DNA from: an uncultured Ruminiclostridium sp.
Lineage (GTDB): Bacteria > Bacillota > Clostridia > Oscillospirales > Ruminococcaceae
Reading direction: 5' to 3'
DNA length: 13,784 bases
Assembly (NCBI GenBank): GCA_934462775.1
Contig: CAKSIR010000056.1
Span: 1 to 13,784 of the forward strand
Within the stretch, counting starts at the first letter, position 1; every line of letters starts with the position of its first letter. Below, in pieces: positions 6,993-13,741 of this stretch. The translations under genes were made by a program, and so were the position numbers. Below the pieces are notes generated by a model. It saw nothing but the letters and a program-made list of their open reading frames with translations, searched no databases and was not told the DNA's origin.

Positions 6993-8540
6993 TTATGTAC
7001 CTACAATGCCCATATTGTTGATTATTCGGTCAAGGCATTCGTCCATTGCCGTCATCATTCTTGAGCTTGCGTTGAACCACTTCTGATATGTGAGCATATT
7101 GATGCCCTCTTCTGTATCGGATACGCCCGAAACAGCGTCGCGGCTGTCAAGCAGACCGTTTGCCGTGTTATTTGCAACTTCATACTGTTCGTTGAGGAAA
7201 CCGATGTTCTGACCAAGGCGGTTGCTTAAGAACTGAAGGAACTCATAGCAGGAGCCGTGGAAGTCGTTTTTGTCGCCGATGTCCATTTCTGTATTTAAAG
7301 CGTCGATAAATCTGTTTACCGTTTCGCCGTCAAGCGAAAGCGACCATTTGCCTGTTTTTTCGTTATAAACCTGACCCGGCATTGTAGGATCGTTCATCCA
7401 CTCCTCGGAAATTCTGATTGTGCCGGCGGTGATTTTGCCTCTGATCAGCGTTCCGTTGTCATCGTAGTAATCGGAAGACGATGAGAAAAGAACTCTTGAA
7501 GCGTCGTCGTCCATACCGTTGATGCTGTTCATCAGACTTGCGAAGGACGACGCAAAAGCGTCAAGGGAGGACTGATAATACGGAATACCGTATTCTGAAT
7601 TCTGGTAGTGATTTGCGTAAGGACCGTTGCCGTTCAGCATATCAATGTAAGCGTTGATGTCGCCTGCCATTGTCTTAAAGCTGTCGCCGTTTGTCCATCT
7701 GAGGTTTACCGCGCCGTAATCATCGTAATCCTTCATAATCAGCGATTCATACTTCTGGTCGTTTACGATAACAAGATCGCCCATTGTAATTTTAACCGAG
7801 CCGTTTGCGTTGTCCTCAACATGAATGTTTCCGTAGAATGAAAGCTCGTCGATAAGCAGGTTTCTTGCGTCAATCAGCTCGTTAGGTCCGTAGGAGCCGA
7901 TAACCGATTCGCCGTTGTAGATTTTTCCTGCGCCTGTAATGCTGTATTCGTGTACGATTGCGTCATTATAGTTTACAATCTTCTGGATAAGCGTGTTTAC
8001 GTCCTCGACTGAGCCTTGAAGGCTTGAAAGGGTATCGTTTTTCAGGTCGGTAAGGTCGTTTGTGTAGCCCTTGAGCATTGTGGTAATGTTCAGCGCCTGG
8101 TTTCTGACGATACTGGAAAGCTCCTTGCTGTCCGGCTGTTCCGCATAGCTGTTCAGCGCCTGCTTGAAGTTATCCATTGCGTTCGTAAGGCCTGTGTTGT
8201 CGATGTTGTCAAGAACGGTTTCAAGCTCGGTAAGAATACTGCTCTTCGTGTCGTACTGGGCAACGTAGCAGGTCTGCTCACGGTAGCGCTTGTCGATGTA
8301 GGAATCGCGTACCTGCGCAACGCCAAGCGCGTTTACGCCCTGTCCCGCAAGGGAAAGCTTAGCGATTCTTGTCTGCCAGTTATTATACGAGCCAAGGTGG
8401 AGCGAGCTTGTATCCACGCGCTGTCTTGTGTAGCCCTCGGTGGTAATGTTGTTCAGGTTGTTGGAGGTAATATCAAGCGCTTTCTGGGAAATCTGAATGG
8501 AGCGCTTGGAAACCTCAAGACCTAAGAATGATGAACGCAT
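6993..8540 (-). CDS. flgK: Flagellar hook-filament junction protein FlgK (HAP1)
   Basis: FlgK is the first junction protein between hook and filament, exported through the flagellar channel with FlgN as chaperone. The N-terminal rod/hook signature is clear: LGLEVSKRSIQISQKALDIT (7-26), then SNNLNNITTEGYTRQRV (27-43), the SNNxANxxTxGYxRQ motif. The C-terminal D0 helix ends the protein (GVSDTEEGINMLTYQKWFNA ... SRMMTAMDECLDRIINNMG), matching the EExxxLxxYQxxYxAxxK motif. Length of 515 residues is normal for the family. It lies 25 bp downstream of flgN, its predicted chaperone, and upstream of flgL; the order flgM-flgN-flgK-flgL is the conserved Firmicute arrangement. The ribosome site is AGAGG. 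Confidence 0.97.
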   Translation of the reverse strand: MRSSFLGLEVSKRSIQISQKALDITSNNLNNITTEGYTRQRVDTSSLHLGSYNNWQTRIAKLSLAGQGVNALGVAQVRDSYIDKRYREQTCYVAQYDTKSSILTELETVLDNIDNTGLTNAMDNFKQALNSYAEQPDSKELSSIVRNQALNITTMLKGYTNDLTDLKNDTLSSLQGSVEDVNTLIQKIVNYNDAIVHEYSITGAGKIYNGESVIGSYGPNELIDARNLLIDELSFYGNIHVEDNANGSVKITMGDLVIVNDQKYESLIMKDYDDYGAVNLRWTNGDSFKTMAGDINAYIDMLNGNGPYANHYQNSEYGIPYYQSSLDAFASSFASLMNSINGMDDDASRVLFSSSSDYYDDNGTLIRGKITAGTIRISEEWMNDPTMPGQVYNEKTGKWSLSLDGETVNRFIDALNTEMDIGDKNDFHGSCYEFLQFLSNRLGQNIGFLNEQYEVANNTANGLLDSRDAVSGVSDTEEGINMLTYQKWFNASSRMMTAMDECLDRIINNMGIVGT

Positions 8541-8565
8541 ATTTTAAACCTCTTTCAGTGGTGAT

Positions 8566-9036
8566 TCATATTTCGCCGATGATTCCGCCGCTGTGCTTCT
8601 GCACCCTTGAGCCCTTCATATTGTAGGTATCCGGAGAATCGTTTGTCTTGTTCAGCAGCTTTTCCTGAAGGCTGAGCTTTCTGTCCACAAGGTCGAGAAT
8701 GTCAGCGTTCAGCCGCTTTATATCGTTTACCGATTTTGTCAGCGTATCAAGCTGAACTCTTATCTGCCCTCTGTAATTTTCGGGGAACATTTCAATAAGC
8801 TCCTTAGAGTGAACGCCGCTTATTCCGATTGTTTCAAAAACCGCAAGGCGCTTTGACTCAAGGGAGTTGCCCTGCATTATGAACTTCTGCTCGGCTGCAA
8901 GACTGTCCAGCAGCCACACAAGATCATCGCTTATAACCTTGCTTTTCTTTTCCGTAAGGAACGTGAAAAGCTCTGTATAGTGCTTGTTGTATGTTTCAAA
9001 AAAAGTAATCAATAATTCAGCCGTCTGTGAATCCAT
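8566..9036 (-). CDS. flgN: FlgN-like export chaperone for FlgK/FlgL
   Basis: FlgN is a cytosolic helical chaperone that binds the C-termini of FlgK and FlgL and hands them to the export gate. This 156-residue protein is almost entirely helix with leucine heptads (about 5-60, 95-130), starts MDSQTAELLITFFETYNKHY and ends in a flexible Gly-rich polar tail (about 135-156), as FlgN proteins do. FlgN sequences are weakly conserved, so the call rests on helix content, length and placement: directly between flgM and flgK, as in Bacillus (yvyG). It starts 15 bp after flgM with a GAAAGGA ribosome site. No membrane or catalytic feature is visible. Confidence 0.88.
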   Translation of the reverse strand: MDSQTAELLITFFETYNKHYTELFTFLTEKKSKVISDDLVWLLDSLAAEQKFIMQGNSLESKRLAVFETIGISGVHSKELIEMFPENYRGQIRVQLDTLTKSVNDIKRLNADILDLVDRKLSLQEKLLNKTNDSPDTYNMKGSRVQKHSGGIIGEI

Positions 9037-9051
9037 GTAAAAATCCTTTCG

Positions 9052-9333
9052 TTATACTGCGCTGAAAATAGCCTCCGCAATATTCTCGCCGCTTACGGGA
9101 CAGTTATCGTCTGCGTAAGCCTTTTGCAGCTCTTCGATGCGCGATGTGTTTGTTTCGGCGTCAAGCCTGCTTGCGATGTTTGCCTTTGCAGCACCGATGG
9201 AGCGTGAAAAATCAAACTCAACCTTATCTGTATTCTGACGCTTTACAGAGCTTGCTTTTCCGCCTGAATGGGTTACCTTTGAAACCTTTTTGTAAGCGTT
9301 TATAATACTACTTTGAAGGTTATTTATCTCCAT
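9052..9333 (-). CDS. flgM: Anti-sigma-28 factor FlgM
   Basis: FlgM binds and holds sigma-D (sigma-28/FliA) until the hook-basal body is finished, then is secreted or otherwise inactivated so late genes are expressed. The 93-residue protein has a disordered polar N-terminal half (MEINNLQSSIINAYKKVSKV), a DKVEFDFS segment as in Firmicute FlgM (DKVEIS) and a C-terminal helical sigma-binding part (RIEELQKAYADD, CPVSGENIAEAIFSAV). I chose the ATG at 9333 because this matches the family N-terminus and has a GGAAAGGA site upstream. An in-frame ATG at 9381 also has a nearby AGAGG site and would give 109 residues. It is the first gene after the sigma-D promoter, so FlgM would limit its own operon. Confidence 0.92.
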   Translation of the reverse strand: MEINNLQSSIINAYKKVSKVTHSGGKASSVKRQNTDKVEFDFSRSIGAAKANIASRLDAETNTSRIEELQKAYADDNCPVSGENIAEAIFSAV

Positions 9334-9408
9334 AACAGTACATCCTTTCCGAATATAAAAAGCGGCTGATGAAATCCGCATAATTTCCTCTTTTGTATCA
9401 CACTTATT

Positions 9409-9436
9409 ATATCGGCAGAAAAGGCGGTAAACTTTA
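9409..9436 (-). promoter_or_regulatory. Sigma-D (sigma-28) promoter of the flagellar operon
   Basis: On the minus strand the sequence reads TAAA (9436-9433), a 16-base spacer, then GCCGATAT (9416-9409), a full match to the motility sigma factor consensus TAAA-N14/16-GCCGATAT. Transcription would begin near 9402, leaving about 70 bases to the chosen flgM start. The -10 continues as TATAATAAG, so a housekeeping -10 overlaps, but no good TTGACA is spaced 17 bases before it. It lies just past the ispF terminator, marking the start of the flgM-to-fliS transcription unit. Confidence 0.9.
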
Positions 9437-9480
9437 GCCCGACGGTGAAATTTGAGTGAAATTTTTGTGATAAATATGTG

Positions 9481-9510
9481 AAAATACCGCACTTGTGTAA
9501 GTGCGGTATT
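9481..9510 (-). terminator. Intrinsic terminator after ispF
   Basis: A perfect 12-bp stem (AATACCGCACTT / AAGTGCGGTATT, 9483-9494 and 9499-9510) with a 4-base loop begins 5 bases after the ispF stop codon. On the minus strand it runs into TTTT, two of these bases being part of the stem, so the U tract is short. It separates the pseudokinase-pheA-ispD-ispF operon from the flagellar promoter downstream. Confidence 0.75.
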
Positions 9511-9515
9511 GCATT

Positions 9516-9992
9516 TTATACGCGTTCAAGAATACAAACGCAGGTTGCGCCTATTCCTTTTCCCGAAAGACCCAAACCCTCTTCGGTTGTGGCTTTAACG
9601 CTTACCTGCGAAAGCTCGCAGTGCAGCGCCTCCGCAAGATTCAGCCTCATCTGAGGTATGTGCTTTGCAAGCTTCGGCTTTTCTGCGTTCACGGTAACGT
9701 CCATGTTTGAAAGGGCATAGCCGCCCTCAATTACAAGGCTGTAAACCTTTTTTAACAGAACCATGCTGTCAATGTCCTTGTATGCACTGTCGCTATCGGG
9801 AAAAAGCTTTCCTATGTCACCCAGCGCCAGCGCACCGAGCATTGCGTCCATTACGGCGTGAATAAGCACGTCCGCGTCCGAATGTCCGAGCAGTCCAAGC
9901 TCGCAATCAATCTCAACTCCGCCCAGTACGAGCCGTCTGTCAGGAACAAGCCTATGCACGTCATAACCGTGTCCGATGCGGAAATCAAGCAT
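9516..9992 (-). CDS. ispF: 2-C-methyl-D-erythritol 2,4-cyclodiphosphate synthase
   Basis: IspF converts 4-diphosphocytidyl-methylerythritol 2-phosphate to the cyclic diphosphate with loss of CMP in the MEP pathway to isoprenoids; it is a cytosolic homotrimer with a zinc site between subunits. The 158-residue length is standard. Metal ligands D11, H13 (GHGYDVHRL) and H45 (VLIHAVMDA) are present, as are GHSDAD (36-41), GDIGKLFPD (58-66) and the ATTEEGLG element (134-141) that contacts the nucleotide. It overlaps the end of ispD by 8 bp, so the two are probably translationally coupled. All key residues are intact, so it should be active. Confidence 0.98.
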   Translation of the reverse strand: MLDFRIGHGYDVHRLVPDRRLVLGGVEIDCELGLLGHSDADVLIHAVMDAMLGALALGDIGKLFPDSDSAYKDIDSMVLLKKVYSLVIEGGYALSNMDVTVNAEKPKLAKHIPQMRLNLAEALHCELSQVSVKATTEEGLGLSGKGIGATCVCILERV

Positions 9993-10662
9993 TCCTGCGC
10001 TCCTTTCTCAGTCTGAGCAGAGCCTCGGCTACTGCCACATCGTCGGGAGTGGTGATTTTGATGTTGTCATAGCTGCCCTGAACAATGTGAACGCTTGCGC
10101 CGCAGCGTTCGGCGAGCATTGAATCGTCCGTAACGTCCCGATCCTGCTTGAGCATTTTTCTGTAAAGCCCGCCCTCAAACACCTGCGGAGTCTGGGCAAG
10201 CCATAAGGTCTGCCGCGGAAGCGTGTTGGTAATTGTTCCGTTTTCGGCTGATTTAATGGTGTCCTTTGCGGGAACGGCAAGTATTGACGCGCCGAACTCC
10301 TTTGCGGCTGCAACCGCGTTGTCAATCTGCGCAGGCAGAACAAGGGGTCTTGCTCCGTCGTGGACAGCGATAATATCGGCATCGCCTGCGGCTGCAGCGC
10401 CTTTTTCGGCGCTTTCCGCGCGGGTGCTTCCGCCGATAACCACGGCCATAAGCTTTGAAACGCCGTATTCGCTGCACAGCGCTTTTATTTTGTCGGCGCT
10501 GCCTGCTCTTGTCACAATAACAATGCCGTCCACCAGCTCGGAATGTTCAAACGCAAGTGCGGAGCGGATTATTACAGGTACTCCGTCAAGGGGGAGAAGC
10601 TGCTTGTCTGCGCCGTTCATACGCTGTGACGAGCCGCCTCCGAGAATTACTGCACAGGTCAT
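9985..10662 (-). CDS. ispD: 2-C-methyl-D-erythritol 4-phosphate cytidylyltransferase
   Basis: IspD transfers CMP from CTP to methylerythritol 4-phosphate, the step that makes 4-diphosphocytidyl-methylerythritol in the MEP pathway. The 225-residue product has the nucleotide-binding loop AVILGGGSSQRM (4-15, with R14), K20 of the DKQLLPL element, VHDGARPLV (100-108), PRQTLWLAQTPQ (149-160, R150), DVTDD (176-180, T178) and NIKITTPDD (200-208, K202). These correspond to the catalytic and substrate-binding residues known for the family, so it should be active. Its start overlaps the pheA end by 4 bp (ATGA type) and its end overlaps ispF by 8 bp, consistent with one mRNA and coupled translation. Confidence 0.98.
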   Translation of the reverse strand: MTCAVILGGGSSQRMNGADKQLLPLDGVPVIIRSALAFEHSELVDGIVIVTRAGSADKIKALCSEYGVSKLMAVVIGGSTRAESAEKGAAAAGDADIIAVHDGARPLVLPAQIDNAVAAAKEFGASILAVPAKDTIKSAENGTITNTLPRQTLWLAQTPQVFEGGLYRKMLKQDRDVTDDSMLAERCGASVHIVQGSYDNIKITTPDDVAVAEALLRLRKERRNA

Positions 10663-11789
10663 GTTATATCCTCATAGTTGCCTAAAAACTTGTAGTATTT
10701 CATCTCCGCCTGTAAGTTGTGAAGCAGCTTTACAACCGACGGATTGTTCAGCGTTCCGATAAAATCGAGGTAGAAAATTACGTCAAAGTTATCTTCTTTT
10801 TTCTCGCTGCTGGGAACGGGCTTGCTTTCGATTTTGCACAGGTTAAGACCGCTGAAGGCGAACCTTGTAAGCAGGCGGTACAGCGCGCCGCTTGTATGCG
10901 GCAGCGAAAGAGAGAGGGAGACAATGTTGGCGTTTTCGCTTACCTGCAGGTTCTTGCTGATACAGATGAAACGGGTGTAATTTTCTTTGATGTTGGTGAT
11001 GTCGTCCTCAAGAATTTCAAGACCGTAAAGCTCGGCGCAGTCCCTTGAGCAGATTGCGGCAAAGGGCTGTTCCGTTTCGCTTACCATTTTTGCGGCAAGG
11101 GCGGTATTCTTATACGGAATCTGCATTATGTGCGGATTTTTGCTCAGAAAGTCGGTGCATTGCTTTAAGGCGTGTTCATGGGAAAAGACCGAGGTTATCT
11201 CGCTGCGCTTCGTGCCTTTTCTGACGGCGAACACATTGTTTATTTTCACGGTAACGCGTTTGTACACATAAAAGCTGTGACGTCCCATAAGGTCGTAGGT
11301 AAGGGCGACTCCGCCTGCGGTTGAGTTTTCGATAGGCAGCACGCCGTAATCGACCTTTCCGCTTTCCACCGCGTCAAAAACCTCGTCGAAGCTCTGGTAA
11401 AAGCTGATTTCATCGCCGCTTTTGCCGAAAAGTCTGCGGCAGGCGGCCTCGGAGTAGCTGCCCACAGTACCCTGGCAGGCAACACGCGGTTCCTTTGGCG
11501 GCTCCTCTGTCGCAAAAGGGATTACCGGGGTTATCTGCTCCTGCTGATAGCACTTGGAAATATCCATAAGGTTAGCGAAAAGCAGTCTTGAACCGTTTGC
11601 CATATTATCGGGCGACATTGACGCGACGCGCTCCAGGATTTCCTTTTCGCGCTTTCCCTGAAAAACGGGCAGCGAGTGTTCCACCTTGTACTTTGCAACG
11701 CCCTCGGTGAGCTTCATTCTTTCAACAAAAAGCTTGACAATTTGGTCGTCTATGCCGTCAATTCGGTTTCTAATCTCGTTTAAATCCAT
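10659..11789 (-). CDS. pheA: Bifunctional chorismate mutase/prephenate dehydratase (P-protein)
   Basis: The enzyme makes phenylpyruvate from chorismate via prephenate, toward phenylalanine. The 376-residue protein has three parts: an AroQ-type chorismate mutase helix bundle at about 1-85 (LNEIRNRIDGIDDQIVKLF, KREKEIL), prephenate dehydratase at about 102-280 (CQGTVGSYSEAA, GVLPIENSTAGG, and the catalytic-type TRF at 272-274), and a C-terminal ACT domain at about 288-376 (SLSLSLPHTSGALYRLL, GLNLCKIESKP), the usual site of phenylalanine feedback inhibition. The ESRP element reads ESKP here. I chose the ATG at 11789 because it opens the canonical mutase helix and follows a GAGG site; a longer in-frame start at 11897 lies inside the upstream gene. 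It follows the pseudokinase gene by 1 bp. Confidence 0.97.
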   Translation of the reverse strand: MDLNEIRNRIDGIDDQIVKLFVERMKLTEGVAKYKVEHSLPVFQGKREKEILERVASMSPDNMANGSRLLFANLMDISKCYQQEQITPVIPFATEEPPKEPRVACQGTVGSYSEAACRRLFGKSGDEISFYQSFDEVFDAVESGKVDYGVLPIENSTAGGVALTYDLMGRHSFYVYKRVTVKINNVFAVRKGTKRSEITSVFSHEHALKQCTDFLSKNPHIMQIPYKNTALAAKMVSETEQPFAAICSRDCAELYGLEILEDDITNIKENYTRFICISKNLQVSENANIVSLSLSLPHTSGALYRLLTRFAFSGLNLCKIESKPVPSSEKKEDNFDVIFYLDFIGTLNNPSVVKLLHNLQAEMKYYKFLGNYEDIT

Positions 11790-11790
11790 C

Positions 11791-13530
11791 TTAATCCTCT
11801 GTAAGCTCCTCTTCGGCGGGAGCAACCGCGTAGTAAACTGTAACTGTCTGTCCCTCGGCAACGTTGATGTTTTCGCCGATTTCGGCGCTGCATTCAATTA
11901 CAATGCCTGCTTTATGCTCGGTGTCCTCGCGCTGCTTGGTTTCGTACTTGATATTAAGGGAGGAGAGCATTTCCTTGTACGCCTCAACGTCTATTCCGAT
12001 ATAGTCGGGCAGCGGAACAAACTCTGCGCCCTTGCTGATTTTTATGTTGATGGTTGTGCCGCTGGTTACGGTTGTGCCGCTTTCAAGGTCCTGCTCGAAA
12101 ATAACGCCGTCACCGTACTCGTTGTTGAACTCGTAGGTCGGAACGAAGTTAAGGTAGGAATACTTGGGACTGTCCTTGATTGAGTCAAAAACGCGGTTTT
12201 TGAAGTCGGGAAGAACGTATCCGATTTCGGTCCCTGTTGTGGTGACTTCAGCGGGAGCGGTCGTAACAGGCGGCGTGGTCGTTACCTCGGGCACGGTTGT
12301 TGCAGCTGTTGCCGCAGTGGTCTGAACGGGCTCTTTTTCGCTGTTCAAGGTCGGCAGCAAAATTGCAACGATAAATCCGATAACCACCACAAACCCGAAC
12401 ACAATGCCCGCAATTGCCGGAGCGTTGGACTTTTTCTTTTTCTTCCTGTGCTTTACGGGAGGATTTTTCCTCGGTGCAGGTTTTTCTGCAAGGTCGGGGG
12501 TGTATGCTCCCTCGGCAGACTTCGGAGCGGTCTTTGAAATTGAAATTTCAGCCGAATTTTCAACAACGTGCTTTGGCTGCTCGAAAAGCCTGTCCACAAA
12601 CTCGGTGATAGTCTGAATACGCTGCGCCTGATGCAGTCCCAGTCCCTTCATAAGCACATGGGACACATTATCGGGAATGTTCCTGTTAATCAGCATCGGC
12701 TCAATCAGCTTATCCTCTTCCAGCCTTGCCTGCGCGTCAGGCGGCACCTGACCTGTCAGCACGCGGTAAAGCACGGCGGCAATTCCGTAAACGTCCGTCC
12801 AGCTTCCATTGCGCTCTGCGCTTGAATATAGCTCGGGAGGCGCATAGCCTGCAAAAACCTCGCAGTTTATATCCGAGTCGGCGGTTCGGCTCGCTGAAAT
12901 GCCGAAGCCTGTCAGCTTAAGCTCCTGCTTGTCGGTAACGTAAACGGTAGTCGGACTTAAACCTCTGTGGATAATCCCGAAGCCGTGAATAAGGCTTAAT
13001 GTTGTGAGAATCGGCGGGAAAAGCTCCTTGACCTCCTCCCACGTCATTGTTCCGCCGCAGCCCGAAAGATAGGTCTTAAGCGGCATACCGTTTATGTATT
13101 CAAGCACGGCGTAGGCGGTATTATTGGCGGAAAAAATCCCCTCCACTGTCTGTATGTTGGAAACGTTCGAGGACTTCATAAGCGACTTGTTAAGGTCGAT
13201 AAATTCTGACAGATATGTCTTATAAAGCGGCAGACAATCGGGGTTTACGGTAATCGGTTCATCGTCCTTGGAGCGTGTGCAGAGAGTATCGGGCATATAT
13301 TCCTTGATAATTACCCTTTTTTTCTCCTTGGCGTCATAGCCCATATAGCAGGCGGCCTCTCCGTTATAGGAAATCAGCTTGCCTACAATGTATCTGTCTG
13401 CAAGGAATGTCTTGGGTGCAAGGTATGATGAAAGGTAGGGCGCATTATCGGAGTATCCGCAGTTTCTGCACTCGCCCTCGTAATTCTTTTCGCACATACA
13501 TCCCATGCAAAGGGTTGTTTCTGTTTTCAT
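11791..13530 (-). CDS. Membrane Zn-ribbon/Ser-Thr kinase-like/PASTA protein, predicted pseudokinase
   Basis: Domains in order: a small Cys cluster (C8, C11, C13, C21, C24; zinc-ribbon type), a protein-kinase fold at about 47-315, a basic stretch with KKKKK (about 361-367), one membrane helix (about 372-393), a Thr/Pro/Ala-rich linker (400-433) and two PASTA-like repeats (about 434-502 and 503-570) predicted to lie outside. Preserved kinase landmarks are VIIKEYMP (K76), EYINGMPL, GYAPPELY (APE region) and WTDVYGIAAVLYRVLTG. Lost landmarks are the glycine loop (SYNGEAACY instead of GxGGFGxTY), HRD replaced by HRG (188-190), the catalytic-loop Asn replaced by Thr195, and DFG replaced by GFG (208-210). 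The fold therefore looks intact but phosphotransfer unlikely. PASTA domains usually sense muropeptides or cell-wall state. It heads the operon with pheA-ispD-ispF. Confidence 0.9.
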   Translation of the reverse strand: MKTETTLCMGCMCEKNYEGECRNCGYSDNAPYLSSYLAPKTFLADRYIVGKLISYNGEAACYMGYDAKEKKRVIIKEYMPDTLCTRSKDDEPITVNPDCLPLYKTYLSEFIDLNKSLMKSSNVSNIQTVEGIFSANNTAYAVLEYINGMPLKTYLSGCGGTMTWEEVKELFPPILTTLSLIHGFGIIHRGLSPTTVYVTDKQELKLTGFGISASRTADSDINCEVFAGYAPPELYSSAERNGSWTDVYGIAAVLYRVLTGQVPPDAQARLEEDKLIEPMLINRNIPDNVSHVLMKGLGLHQAQRIQTITEFVDRLFEQPKHVVENSAEISISKTAPKSAEGAYTPDLAEKPAPRKNPPVKHRKKKKKSNAPAIAGIVFGFVVVIGFIVAILLPTLNSEKEPVQTTAATAATTVPEVTTTPPVTTAPAEVTTTGTEIGYVLPDFKNRVFDSIKDSPKYSYLNFVPTYEFNNEYGDGVIFEQDLESGTTVTSGTTINIKISKGAEFVPLPDYIGIDVEAYKEMLSSLNIKYETKQREDTEHKAGIVIECSAEIGENINVAEGQTVTVYYAVAPAEEELTED

Positions 13531-13594
13531 ATAAAGTGTCCGTCCTTCGCTTGATAAATCAAGACTTTTCTTTTGTTCGTCTGAATAGCATATT

Positions 13595-13607
13595 TATACA
13601 TTGTATA
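13595..13607. promoter_or_regulatory. Palindrome at the transcription start, candidate operator
   Basis: TATACA-T-TGTATA is a perfect 6-bp-arm palindrome lying at the expected transcription start, directly downstream of the -10 box of the pseudokinase operon. A repressor bound there would block initiation. The region is AT-rich, so a chance palindrome is quite possible; no regulator is known from the window. Confidence 0.3.
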
Positions 13608-13635
13608 TTTTACAGTTTTTATATTCCCTTGTCAA
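13607..13635 (-). promoter_or_regulatory. Sigma-A-like promoter of the pseudokinase-pheA-ispD-ispF operon
   Basis: The minus strand reads TTGACA (13635-13630), a 17-base spacer, then TAAAAT (13612-13607), one mismatch from the vegetative consensus at ideal spacing. Transcription would begin near 13600, giving a leader of roughly 70 bases that contains a small CTTGA/TCAAG hairpin before the GAAGGA ribosome-site region. No other good promoter is seen before pheA, ispD or ispF. Confidence 0.8.
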
Positions 13636-13676
13636 TGTTTTAGGGCTTTTTGTATCCGAATTGTAAACAAATAGGC

Positions 13677-13702
13677 AAAAAACAGCAGCCCCGAAGGACT
13701 GC
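13677..13702 (-). terminator. Intrinsic terminator with UUCG tetraloop, ending an upstream unit
   Basis: On the minus strand GCAGTCC-TTCG-GGGCTGC forms a 7-bp stem (one G-U pair) with the very stable UUCG loop, followed by TG and six T. This is a classic Rho-independent terminator. No gene for it is in the window, so it presumably ends a minus-strand transcript that begins beyond base 13784. Confidence 0.8.
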
Positions 13703-13710
13703 CCAGCGTG

Positions 13711-13741
13711 TCGAAAAACGTGCCACCGGCACCTTTTTCGA
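13711..13741. repeat. Long imperfect inverted repeat, possible dispersed intergenic element
   Basis: TCGAAAAA-C-GTGCC, a 3-base loop (ACC), then GGCAC-C-TTTTTCGA: two arms of 14 bases that pair except for one C-C mismatch. It sits beside the UUCG terminator and before a T-run at the window edge. It contains no recognised gene. The compact, structured layout resembles small intergenic repeat families, but only a copy count in the genome could show that. Confidence 0.6.

Noticed and set aside
10373..10380. GCCGATAT on the minus strand inside ispD
   Set aside because: Lacks the TAAA -35 element at the needed spacing.
10223..10762. Plus-strand open frame of 179 codons opposite ispD
   Set aside because: The opposite strand encodes an intact, fully motif-supported IspD and the pheA end; this frame has no recognisable domain or start signal.
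10659..11897. Longer pheA reading frame starting at 11897
   Set aside because: The extra 36 codons lie out of frame inside the upstream kinase-like gene and do not match the chorismate mutase N-terminus; the ATG at 11789 does, with a GAGG site.
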